Origin: Macrostomum hystrix | Lineage: Eukaryota > Platyhelminthes > Macrostomidae | Assembly (NCBI GenBank): GCA_950097015.1 | Contig: CATNEN010000005.1 | Coordinates: 2,533,501-2,597,500 of the forward strand | Direction: 5' to 3' | DNA: 64,000 nucleotides | Shown: positions 45,201 through 55,200 of the stretch, in pieces | Position numbering within the stretch: position 1 is the first letter of the stretch | Layout: the number at the start of each line of letters is the position of its first letter | Notes under the pieces: model-generated | The model's input: only the letters and a program-made list of their open reading frames with translations | What the model was told of the DNA's origin: nothing | The model's database searches: none | Translations under genes and position numbers: made by a program

Positions 45201-47801
45201 ACACCTCAGTCCGTCAGCCTAAATTTGTTATTCTGTCGCTCTACAGATTGGGCCTTTTTCGCAAGGACCAATAGAAGAATATGGACGGGACACTACGTTT
45301 CTTGGAAAAGTTATTAAAGGCAGATTTTCACAGAAGATGCACTAGCAAGATAGAAAATTTTTCACTCTTTCACATTAAAATGTTGATAACTTTTTATTGG
45401 AAGCATATACAATTATGTTCTTTTAATATGCGAACCATCTCAGAAAGCATGTTGCTTTAACGAGTTTAAGAAAGCATCATTTAATTTTATGTCTGATTGG
45501 CTGCTATTGTGCGTCATAATAAACAAGCGAAAATTAAATAAAGATCAACTAGCCTATTGATCTAGGGCGGATAGCTCAGTCAGTAAGGTGTCGGACTCTG
45601 GATCAGATGGTCCTGGGTTCGACTCCCGACCTAGTCTAGAACTATTCGTGCAGCCTTTGGCAAGCTGCTTTGCCCTGATGTGCGCACAGTCTACTCAGCT
45701 GCAAATGACTACCGACATTTCGTCGTGTAATAATAATTCCGGCTGGCGTGGAATAAAGCAGTTCTGTGCGGCAAATCTGTGGGGTTTGGATGCTGCCGAT
45801 ATGTTTGGAAAAAAAATTCCATTGCTGACACGCGGCTGTCAACCGGTGTCCGAGAGAGCCGGGGAGTACAATAGGTGTGCAGTCCCCACCTGCTAGTGTG
45901 CCTACACACAACACCTGCACTGGCCCTTGGGTCTAGTGTCATTATTATTATTATTAACTATTGATGAATGACAGCTTTCTAAAATTGGTTGAAGCGACAT
46001 GTTTTACAAGTTATATTAAAATGAACAGCATTGGATCAGCTTCCAGTGAAAAGTTATCAGCATTTTAATGTGAAGAAGTGAAAGAATTCCTATCTCGCTA
46101 CTCTACTGCATTTTTCCTTGAAAATCTGCCTTCAATAATTTTTCCAAGAAACAAACTATCCCATCCTTGCTTTTTCGCTGCTTGAAAAGTAGCGAATGTC
46201 AGCCTGAGAACAAACACATCGGAAACAGTCACGATCGCCTATGCTAATCAGTTATAATAATAATAATTTATTACACCTGCCCCAATTGGGTCAGATGTGC
46301 AGCCGACAGCACAGCCGCAGCTATTGCGCGGCGCATCTGAAGGCTGCGTACAGCTGTTCAGTCCATGGACTGGGGGGACGCCACACCCACCTTCAATTAT
46401 CCCAGCTGATGCTGGTACTCATTTAACAGCTGGGTGAACTGAAGCAATGCAGAGTTAAGTGTCTTGCTAAAGGACGCAAATTGTTCCAGTGGAGTCGGGA
46501 ATCGAACCCCCGACCTTCAAGTCGTGAGTCCGACGCCCTAACCACTAGGCTACAACCTCTTTTAATCACTTAATTTGTGTTATTTCATTTCATTTCCAGT
46601 CATTTCCGAATTTCCGAGTCGTTTCCGAAAATTCCTATTTTAGACTGTATATAAAAGGCGATACACAATGGACTCAATTTATCGGAGTTTGAACAACAAG
46701 ATGCACAAAACTGAACGAACTTTGCAGCAATACTATACCTGAGCGATCAGTTTCAGGATTGGAGAAATCAGTCTGCTGTTGTTGAGCAGCATGAGTCATC
46801 AGCTGGAACACTCCGTTGCGAAATCTGCCAACAGCCGCCGAGTGTAGAATGGGCAGTCCTACTGAGCATCGGCGCTTCAAGTTCTGCGGCCTGGCAGAGC
46901 GCAGTTCGTCGGCTCGCTCCACACTGACAATGTCTGGCGCTGAGCTGTTGTTGCTGTGGTTGTTGTCGTAGGCTACCGGGGCCGAGGTAGATGTTTCCAG
47001 AGCAGCGGCGACTGCCTCAGCCATTGCCCTACCGTTGCTGCTGGAATAGTTTGTCATTGCAATGCCTCCATTCTCTTGTCTGGCTTCGGCGTTAGCGGCG
47101 TCGGTTGCATCGACGCCTGCGGCAGCCACCTCAGGTTGACGTCGTCTAGCGGAGGCGATGAGGGAACGAACTCGAGCTTCCAGTTGTTCGTTGAATTTCA
47201 TGAAGATCACGTAGGCCGCATAGCAGGCTAGGAGGGCCACGGACTCGTACCAGTCGATGCGAGAGTCCTTGAAGGCGATTGTGAGCAGGGTCAGTGACAG
47301 CATGTAGAAGCAGCAGTCGCGGAACAATGGCCACCACGTGAGCTGCAGGACTCCCTTGGAGAAGAATGCGCACATGCTCAGCACGAATAGAATGTTAAAC
47401 ACGGCACTGCCAACGATTGTGCCGATGCCGACGTCGCTAACGGACACGAAGGCGCCCAGGAATGAGGTGGCCAGCTCGGGCGCGGAGCCGCCGGCCGCCA
47501 TGAAGGTGGCACCGGCTACATCGTTTGAGATGCGCAGTCGCCTAGTGATGACAGACAGGCTAGGCACAAAGAACTCGTCGCACACAATGGCCAGAGCGCA
47601 GAACATGTAGAGCAGGCCGATGCAGTGAAGCACAATGGCTCCGCGGTTTTTCTGCTCACAGGTGAAGACGTCGCGTGGGTACTCACCGGTGGCTTCGCTG
47701 TCATTGCAATGAATCGACGGGTCGTGACTTTTTCCCGGCGCTGCAGTTGTTTTCTGCATGACCACCGCGATGACGACAGCAACGAGTACAGTGGAGGACA
47801 T
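39210..47801 (-). CDS. K+-dependent Na+/Ca2+ exchanger (NCKX, SLC24 family), five coding exons
   Basis: Minus-strand exons 47801-46739, 43036-42780, 41086-40964, 40225-40106 and 39599-39210 join in phase with GT-AG borders, giving 650 residues. SLC24 proteins export Ca2+ and K+ in exchange for Na+ across the plasma membrane. Residues 1-21 look like a cleaved signal. Helices follow. The alpha-1 repeat (about 97-140) carries [17 protein letters not shown] and [15 protein letters not shown] long Ala/Glu/Ser-rich cytoplasmic loop fills about 230-440. The alpha-2 repeat at 522-570 has [17 protein letters not shown] and [20 protein letters not shown]. The acidic residues (E109, D in SVPDL) that bind ions in the family are present. 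LTWWPLFRD and SYLMVWWAK match the NCKX branch and not NCX. Length is usual for the family. ATG at 47801 was chosen because the longer frame starts only at GTG. The paralogue number is not assigned. Confidence 0.94.
39685..40045. repeat. 16-bp degenerate array in NCKX intron
   Basis: About 22 units of CCTGAAGTTTCATCCT and CCTGAAGTTTTATCAT, with occasional longer spacers. It sits between the last two coding exons. Confidence 0.85.
40270..40515. repeat. 57-bp repeat with inverted CCAAT boxes in NCKX intron
   Basis: Three near-identical copies of a block containing CTGATTGGCTGGCGCCAGGA, CTGAGTGTCTTGCC and CTAACCCTTCCGC, plus a degenerate fourth on the left. Each copy holds ATTGG, which is CCAAT on the strand of NCKX, and the palindrome TGGCGCCA. 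The copies are unusually long and well conserved compared with the minisatellites. Confidence 0.85.
40516..40963. other. Unique NCKX intron sequence
   Basis: AT-rich sequence with no recognisable feature. Confidence 0.45.
41205..42130. repeat. 33-bp array that switches orientation
   Basis: From about 41205 to 41390 five degenerate units read TGAGTTACATCATTCTATTC and CACCTGTC. From about 41440 to 42130 about 21 units read in the opposite sense, GAATGATGTAACTCGTGGAT followed by AGACAGGTGAATA. The turn is marked by the palindrome CCTGTCAACAGG and an (AATAG)n run at 41398-41448. The whole stretch can fold back on itself. It lies in an NCKX intron. Confidence 0.92.
42131..42540. other. GC-richer unique block in NCKX intron
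   Basis: Stands out from the AT-rich surroundings. It has several short inverted repeats: TGCCTCGGAGGCA near 42238, GCGTCGGG at 42436-42443 with CCCGACGC at 42490-42497, and GGCGTCG words. There is no open frame of note. It could be an unidentified transposon body or structured RNA; I cannot tell. Confidence 0.35.
42543..42637 (+). mobile_element. SINE family A fragment
   Basis: CTGCCTGACGATGAGAAAGT, GATGTACACACCTGTGTGAG and CTCAGGAGTCAG match the body of the element at 22090-22438 in sense orientation. Head and tail are missing. Confidence 0.7.
43037..43499. other. Unique NCKX intron sequence
   Basis: AT-rich; nothing recognised. Confidence 0.45.
43500..43720 (-). mobile_element. SINE family A copy, diverged
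   Basis: Minus strand: GAGCTCGAATCCGCGGCGAG is the B-box region, followed by GATGGCTTGTCGTGCAATTA, GACACAGTGAG, GAAAGTCGGGGCAGATGTAC. It matches the 22090-22438 element but lacks its 3' third and has lost a clear A-box. Confidence 0.65.
43747..44158 (+). mobile_element. tRNA-derived SINE, family G, full length with target-site duplication
   Basis: The head GGGCGGATAGCTCAGTCAGT with GGTCCTGGGTTCGACTCCCG carries A- and B-boxes and a Gln(CTG)-like anticodon loop CTCTGGA. A body of about 330 bp follows and ends in an (ATT)n tail. The 16-bp direct repeat ATTACATGACGTTTCA flanks it at 43731-43746 and 44159-44174, as expected of LINE-mobilised insertion. The 5' end carries a partial tandem copy of GGGCGGATA. 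Frames inside it are shadows. Confidence 0.9.
44175..45249. other. Unique NCKX intron sequence
   Basis: No exon, array or transposon recognised in this kilobase. Confidence 0.5.
45250..46190. mobile_element. Long fold-back MITE, interrupted by a SINE
   Basis: The left arm (from CAAGGACCAATAGAAGAA at 45262 through TTTCTTGGAAAAGTTATT and CACATTAAAATG) is mirrored by a right arm at about 46020-46180 with the same words in reverse complement (AACTTTTCACTGG, CATTAAAATG, CAAGAAACAAAC). Arms match over about 150 bp or more. The outer parts match the short MITE at 1489-1645. The centre is interrupted by the SINE at 45562-45957. No transposase is encoded. Confidence 0.78.
45562..45957 (+). mobile_element. 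SINE family G copy nested in a MITE
   Basis: Nearly identical to the copy at 43747-44158 from GGGCGGATAGCTCAGTCAGT to the (ATT)n tail. The 8-bp repeat CTATTGAT at 45554-45561 and 45958-45965 is the target-site duplication. The similarity between copies suggests recent activity. Confidence 0.9.
46255..46562 (-). mobile_element. SINE family V copy, minus strand
   Basis: On the minus strand: GAGGTTGTAGCCTAGTGGTT (A-box region), GGGGGTTCGATTCCCGACTC (B-box region), TTTAGCAAGACACTTAAC, CAGCTGGGATAATTG, then an (ATT)n tail. It matches 48867-49186 over its whole length. TAATCAGTTA on the left and TAATCACTTA on the right are a probable target-site duplication with one mismatch. Confidence 0.88.
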
Positions 47802-48858
47802 TGCTGATAAATCGCGGCTTCGCAATATTGAAGTGCTGTTAATTAATTCTTTTCTTCTATACACTTTAATAAGCCTTGTACTCTTTCATGAGGGTCTTCC
47901 TGGTCTGCTTTAATGATTTGCTTACCGCCCAGCAGCCGCTGTCGACTCTCCTAGCCCTCCTATGGTTGCGCCTAATCTTTTATGCTCGTCAGGAGCTAAT
48001 CCACTGGATAGCTTTTTTTCGCTTCCCCACCAGCGACGGTCCTTGTGCCCTACCCATGCATGTGCATCTTTACTAGGTTTAATCATTCTTATTTTCGCCT
48101 TGTGTCCTTCTAGAATCCACGAGCGTGCGTCCGATTGGTCCCTAGGATGTTCGATCATCTTCCCTGATTCTCTTCTCGGGGGGGGGATCTGAGGATTCGG
48201 CATTTTCACCTGTCTACTTTACCGGATGGGGTACCGGGGGAGGGTCTGGTCGGCGGTCGTCTCAATTTTCTTTCTCCCCGTTTCCCTGTCTCTACACTTT
48301 GTTAAGTAGCGAGTCGTGACAACCCAGCTCTCCCTTTTCTGCCTGCCCGCCTGTCATTTGCGAAGTGACCGAAATTAGTATTTTAGCTATGCGAGCAGGA
48401 AAAAGGCATAGCAGTGTATTACACGAGGCCAGGAATTCAAGCAAAATGATTGGACTAGGCTAGACATGAAGCTTGGTTAAGCCTTTAAACACTGTGCTCG
48501 TTTCTCGGCAGGACTCGCTCGAACAAAGTTGGGTCTACTAAAAACCACGTAGCACGCATTTTGTGCTTCGTATTTGGTTGCGTAGATTTAGTGTCAAAAA
48601 TGCTGGAAATCACGCGATACCCTAAAACTACAACCCAGAAATGGAAATGGATTTGCGGCAAAGAGGTTCATTTTTGATTGTCAGTTGCGCGTGAAATTAA
48701 ATACATGCATGATACAGATCTCTGACCACGATTTTGTGATGCAACGTGAAGAGTTATTGCTTTCATTTATTTTTGTTCGTTCATTTAATTAACTTTGACC
48801 TGCTCTCTACAGAATATATCTTCTACATATGCATTTTTTGAAAAATATTAGCGAACTA
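47802..48858. other. 5' flank of NCKX
   Basis: Holds the NCKX 5' region on the minus strand. TTTATCAG lies two bases before the ATG and AATTAACAG 35 bases before it, either of which could be a splice or trans-splice acceptor. A run of eight or nine G occurs near 48180. No other gene is supported. Confidence 0.45.
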
Positions 48859-48866
48859 TAATTTAA

Positions 48867-49186
48867 AGAGGTTGTAGCCTAGTGGTTAGGGCGTCGGACT
48901 CACGACTTGAAGGTCGGTGGTTCGATTCCCGTCTCCACTTAAACAATTTGTGTCCTTTAGCAAGACACTTAACTCTGCATTGCTTCAGTTCACCCAGCTG
49001 TTAAATGGGTACCAGCATCAGCTGGGATAATTGAAGGTGGGTGTGGGGTCCCCCCAGTCCATGGACTGAACAGCCGTACGCAGCCTTCAGATGCGCCGCG
49101 CAATAGCTGCGGCTGTGCTGTCGGCTGCACATCTGACCCGATTAGGGCAGGTGTAATCGATTATTAATTATTATTATTATTATTAT
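48867..49186 (+). mobile_element. SINE family V copy, full length
   Basis: AGAGGTTGTAGCCTAGTGGT and GGTGGTTCGATTCCCGTCTC form the tRNA-like head. The body has TTAGCAAGACACTTAACTCT and CCAGTCCATGGACTG, and the tail is (ATT)n. TAATTTAA at 48859-48866 and 49187-49194 is the target-site duplication. Confidence 0.9.
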
Positions 49187-49194
49187 TAATTTAA

Positions 49195-49640
49195 GTTTTT
49201 GACGAACTCGGCATTCTTTTTATTCTAGTCTGTGCTGATCTCAACAAACAAACAACTGCCTGTACCGAAAATCACTGAGGGGATGCGTTAAAAATAGAAT
49301 CTCGAACGGTTCAGTTGTTTTCTTGTCTGCACTCATTGACAATATCGCGAAGAGGAGATTTGAAGAAGTATGCAAGGAAAAACACTCAATCCCATTCTAA
49401 TGACATTATTGAAATTGTGTTGTCATTTGCTAGCACGTGAAGTGCTTCAGATACTGATAAGTTTCAATATTTCAAAAGACAACAAAACAAAACGGAACAT
49501 TGCACTCCTTGTATTTTGTGCGGTTCTTCATATTATTATTAGCTTCAGGTGATTATCTATGTGAATTTTAGTATATAAGACTAGCAACTAATGCCCCCTT
49601 CGTGGAGCTTAAACATGGATGCAAAAATCTGTGGAAATTA
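49195..49640. other. Unique intergenic sequence
   Basis: A 60-codon frame near 49370 lacks any recognisable motif; nothing supported. Confidence 0.4.
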
Positions 49641-50235
49641 CGAAAGTTTTTCAGTCTGTCAAACAATGCTACCGCTACCCCCTCGAGTAGCGGTTCATAA
49701 AACCCCTCGATAATTTAGCTATACTCACTGCCCCCTCTAAATAAATCATGCTACCCTCGCTAAATCATTCTACCCTCACAATAAATTATGCTGCCCCCCT
49801 CGAAAATGTATGCTAGCCCCTCGAAAATTTATGCTACCCCTCGATAATTCCTGCTTCTCCTCGATAATTCCTGCTTCCCCTCGATAATTTCAATTCCTCC
49901 CCGTCGATAATTCCTGCTTCCCCTCGATAATTCCTGCTTCCCCTCGATAATTCGTGCTTCCCCTCGATAATTCCTGCTTCCCCTCGATAATTCCTGCTTC
50001 CCCTCGATAATTTCTTCTAGGTCCCCTCGATAAATCATTCTACCCCCCGATAAACCATGCTAGCCCTTCGATAAATTATGCTACCCCTTTGATAATTCAA
50101 GCGACGTACCCGCTCGACAGTTTGCACCAAACCTCGATAAATCAAGCTTCCCCCCGATAAATCATGCTACCCCTCTATAAATAACGACAATTAGCACTAC
50201 ATCTCGATAATTTACTCAAAGGCCGATAATACACA
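49641..50235. repeat. Degenerate ~20-bp array of CCCTCGATAATT words
   Basis: The core 49840-50020 has units CCCTCGATAATTCCTGCTTC. Flanks decay into CTCGATAAATCATGCTACCC variants with irregular spacing, as in an old array. Confidence 0.85.
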
Positions 50236-52286
50236 AGGACACAAGGACGATAATAAGTATCTACTCCTAGAGGTCCTTGATTGGTGGCTGACGAATCGAA
50301 ACGTAACTCCATATGCCTCCGCTAAGTTGTTTTAGTCATTTTGTCATAAAATTTACGTTTTTGTTTAAGGGATCGGTGGTTTATTCTTTGACATATTTTA
50401 AAACTAGGACCTACAGGCGTTTCTGAATTGTTTTACTGAAGTTAGATAAATAACTTTAGATGCGAAATATCGAATTGACCAGTTTTTTAATCTTAATCTG
50501 CAATCGCGGGAGGGGTGTCTTGTTTGAAATCCTGGGCTCGACTGTTGGTCATCACCTGTCACATTTCCTTTAGTTATAACTTGGAATAGGGCCTATGACA
50601 ATTTGGATTGGCCCCTACTGCAAGGTTGATTTATTTGTTTAATTATGTAAACGTAACCAGTCTAACCTAAGACAAGAGCAGTAGATAGGTCTCACGATAC
50701 AGTGTATATGATCGCTAAGCGTTGAAATAGTCCTGTAAAGAAATTTCATTAAAATGTATTTTATTTGTAGGATTTATCCATTTTTGTAGACCTTCAAACA
50801 ATAGCACCATAGCCATTCTATTTTATTATAATAGTTGTCTATTATTTTATTATTTTATTTTCAAACCGACAAATAACTTAAAATTTCCATTTAGTAGGGT
50901 TCTATCACCAAGTTTTTTAGGAAAAAATGACTGAAAAAGTAGGCTAACATTTTGTTTGTTGAGAGATGCAAGGTGAATAGGCCTATTTGCCAACTTAACT
51001 TGAAGTCTTGGACAAAGGCCTTTTACTGCAAATACATGAAAATATGAACAAGATTTTTAGTATTTTTGGTATGCTAGATAAAAGGCTAGGCCCTAATGTA
51101 TCACTGTATCAGTAATATCTGTGACTGTTACCTGCTGGGACTCAACTCCGACATTTTGCAAACTGTTGGTTCAATTTTGGACGGAAATTCACACAAAATG
51201 TAATTTCGACCCAATTTTGAACCATTTTAGAGCTGAATTTCATCTGCACTGTGTTGGATCAAAATTGGCTAACTAGGCCTATCGGGAAAGTTTTGGATCA
51301 ATTCTTCCACAACTCTCACTTGAATTTCATTCCTCGTTTAAACTTTAATGCTTAAACAGTTTTTTACCTTGCTTTGGCTACCAGTTGCTGAGCATGCAAT
51401 CAACAGGAATACAGATTATATTTTCTGACAGTTCTTAGTATTTATTATAAACAAGTGCCATTATAATTAGGCCTACACTAACAAAATAACTGTGAGCAGT
51501 GCAAAAAATCTGAACAGTGTCCTGATTGTGACATGATCTTGTCTACAGTCTTAACTTTTTTGCCTTTGGGTACGCAGATCGAATTAGGCAATTTTCTAAG
51601 TTTGCTATTTCTACATGAGTTTCATACTACTTTTCAGATTCCCTCCTAGTTAAAATGCCAACTAGAGCCTCTATTTGATAAGCATGTACATGTACAGATG
51701 AATATTGATGAAAATCAGATGGATAGGCCTATACATTGTCATATTTCTACACAGGTGAAAGTTGCAGTTGTTGTTACAGTTTTTTTGAAAAATTGATGAG
51801 TTGTCAATTTTTTTCGGGCAGATTTTTTTACTTTTTGTCCAACAAAAACCAATGAAAATTGTATGAAGATAAATGTTGATCCGTTTTTCATATTTTGTTT
51901 GCAACTTTTGTCTCATTTCCAAGAGTTCTTGCAACACATTTTATCACTTTCTCATTATTTATATTTATAGAGCTTAATATATACTATATGCATGCATATC
52001 ATTGTCTTGGTTAAGCTTTTAGATGATTGATTTGTTCTCACTTGAGTTCTAAAAAAGCTCTCCAAGTTAAGGTTAGAGAGCTAACAGCCTTACTCAAGAT
52101 CTTTTATTAAAAGAAAAGGGGCTTCAGAACCTTACTCAAATATCATGGTTAGATGAATACAGGCTATTAGCCTTATTCAACCATTAAAGCTTGAAGTCTG
52201 AGGGTTCAGAACAAGTTGTATGTTTTAATAAACAAATGAAGTGCAGATAAAGCAATAGAAAAGTAAAAAAATTAAAATAATTTCAG
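50236..52286. other. Unique AT-rich intergenic region upstream of SETD3
   Basis: Two kilobases without array, recognisable transposon or convincing exon. It presumably contains the SETD3 promoter, but no clear motif was seen. TAGGCCTA and GGCCTAT words recur here without a fixed period. Confidence 0.5.
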
Positions 52287-52290
52287 AAAA

Positions 52291-55200
52291 ATGGAACTTG
52301 AGGCTAATCACAAGCAACTAATTAAATGTAAGAGAATCTGCTTCATAAACTATGTTGTCAATATGCATTTTTATAAACTCAAATTTAGTGCACAAACAAA
52401 CAATTTTAGTGTGTGCATCCACTGAACTGCCACAACCTGGAGAGCTTCAACCAGCATATGATGAGCTGACTGTCACTTTAAATAAGCTCATTGAGGTTGA
52501 AGGAGGTAAGAACATTATTAGCTATTTTACATATCTACCATAGTCGTTTTGATTAGATTCCTAATGTTAGTGTAAATCCCAGATCCTTTAATTATAATAC
52601 ATATTTCCAGATTCTCACATATTCCCTCAGACATTCCCAGATTTCTAGTGTAGCTGACTTGCTACAAATGTTGCTAGTTGAGTTCAAGAGTCTGCAAAAG
52701 ATTGTGCTTGTTTATTTAGTTTTGTCGTGGGGTTACATTTAAATCTTAACCAGGCGACTGTACCTAACAATAACAAGGGTCATAGACAAATTAGCAGTAA
52801 GGGGGGCAATAAAAGTACCATTTGAATCTTTAAATATTAAGAGTTAAAAAAAGAAGTGAATTTGCTGCTAGATCTTAAAACTACATTACTCATTTTCAGA
52901 TTCAGAAATTAAATCCCACATCTCAAGATTCTGACATTAAATTCCAAGTTTTCAGATTCAGATATAAAATCCCACATTTCCAGATTCTGACATTAAATCC
53001 CACATTTCCAGATTCAGATATAAAATCCCACATTTCCAGATCCTTACATTAAATCCCACATTTCCAGATTCTCACATTAAATCCCACATTTCCAGATTCT
53101 CACATTAAATCCCAAATTTCCAGATTCTCACATTAAATCCCACATTTCCAGATTCTCACATTAAATCCCACATTTCCAGATTCTCACATTAAATCCCACA
53201 TTTCCAGATTCTGACATTAAATCCCACATTTCCAGATCCTGACATTAAATCCCACATTTCCAGATTCAGACATTAAATCCCACATTTCCAGATTCTGACA
53301 TTAAATCCCACATTTCCAGATTCTGACATTAAATTCCACATTTCCAGATTCTGACATTAAATCCCACATTTCCAGATTCAGACATTAAATCCCACATTTC
53401 CAGATTCAGACATTAAATCCCACATTTCCAGATTCTGACATTAAATTCCACATTTCCAGATTCTGACATTAAATCCCACATTTCCAGATTCAGACATTAA
53501 ATCCCACATTTCCAGATTCAGACATTAAATCTCACATTTCCAGATTCTGACATAAAATCCCACATTTCCAGATTCAGACATTAAATCCCACATTTCCAGA
53601 TCCTGACATTAAATGCCACATTTTCAGATTCTGACATTAAATCCCACATTTCCAGATGATTTTATTTCGCATATCTCAATAACTCCCACGCTTTAATTCA
53701 TGTTTTAGACTGGCACTTTACAACCGTCATTGACGATTCCCAGCGTCTAAAACTGTTGGCTAATCTAAGCAGAAAAATTGCCAATTCAAATGGCGGCTAT
53801 GTTGATGATTGTGTCGGCTTTGCCAGCTTTCCTAATGAGGGTATTGGACTGCGCGCTGAGTCTGATGTTAAGGTGCGAAATATCAGCTATTTAATACTAT
53901 GTATGGATTCGTTTGAAAATGCAAATTTACTATAGTAATTATAATAATATTAATATTTGCAGGAGGGCTATGGGCAATGGCGAATCATTTGGTGACACTA
54001 GACCCGCAGCCAGCGAGGAGGCAATTCTGCCCATTTCGCTGACTCCTGAGTCACTCACGTGTGTACACCTGCACTGATTTTCTTATCTTCAGTCAGTGTA
54101 CACTCTCGTTAATTGCACGATGGCGTTAATTGCACGAAAAGTCCATCGTGCTGATGCTAATAGTTGTGTTACAAAACCGGGAAAATTTTAAGTAGATAAG
54201 TAGACTAAATTGCATTTTTGCGTAAATTTCAAGCCTTTTTTTACAGTGGTATATTGATGTTTGACAATGTTAGGTAAACGGTAGGAATAACTATGTTCAT
54301 ATTGGCATAGTTAAATGCTTCGTCATCTTATTAGTAATCCAGTCAGTTGAAACTAAACATGCCTGCTATATTTCAGGCTGGCCAGTTGCTATTGAAGATT
54401 GGTCGCAATCAGATGCTAACTCAATCTGACGCATTGAATTGTACCGCCTGGCAGGCTAGTCGGCTCTCATTGGACGCAATGTGTCAGCGAATGCCAAACG
54501 CTTGCCTAGCGCTTTACCTGCTTCATCACAAATTGTTAGGCAATGAATCTAATCACGCTGATTACATTCACTGCCTGCCAACTAGTTCAACTTCGGCTGT
54601 TTGTTTAACTTTAACTTCTGAGAATTTCAGTCTGCTATCTAGTCAGCTTGTGCTCAGAGAAAGAATATTTACTGAGTTGCGCAATTGTTGCAAACAGTAT
54701 TTGTACTTTTATAGAGTACTGTCTCAGTTAAATATTGTTGGAGACGAGTTAAAACAATCCATGCCGTTAATTAAGCCCGGTAATTTCACCTTTGCCGCTT
54801 ATCGCTGGGCCGTTGCTATGGTAATGTCACGCAACAATGTCGTCCCGTTGGGTGGCGAAGATGGCGATTCTACTGCAGCTGGCACTCTTGGATTGGTCCC
54901 GCTGTGGGACATGGGCAATCATCGATTTGGACAGGTCTGTGCTGTACTTGTACTCTTGCTCTTTATATGTTGAATGATGCAATCAGCTGCTTTCTGATTG
55001 TCCAGTTTTAGATAGGGATTATTATTTGTGTAGTTCGGATTATCAATTTCAGGTTAGATTAGATTAAGGTTGTCAGGAGGTTAGATGGGGTTATAAGTTG
55101 TCAGTTTGGATGGGATTATTATTGTCAGGCTAGATGGGATTATTATTGTCAGGCTAGATGGGATTATTATTGTCAGGCTAGATGGGATTATTATTGTCAG

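Noticed and set aside
48867-48940. Functional tRNA gene
   Set aside because: Same reasoning: identical 250-bp body follows it and the minus-strand copy at 46255-46562.
49370-49552. 60-residue hydrophobic frame
   Set aside because: No splice, promoter or similarity signal; expected length by chance in AT-rich DNA.
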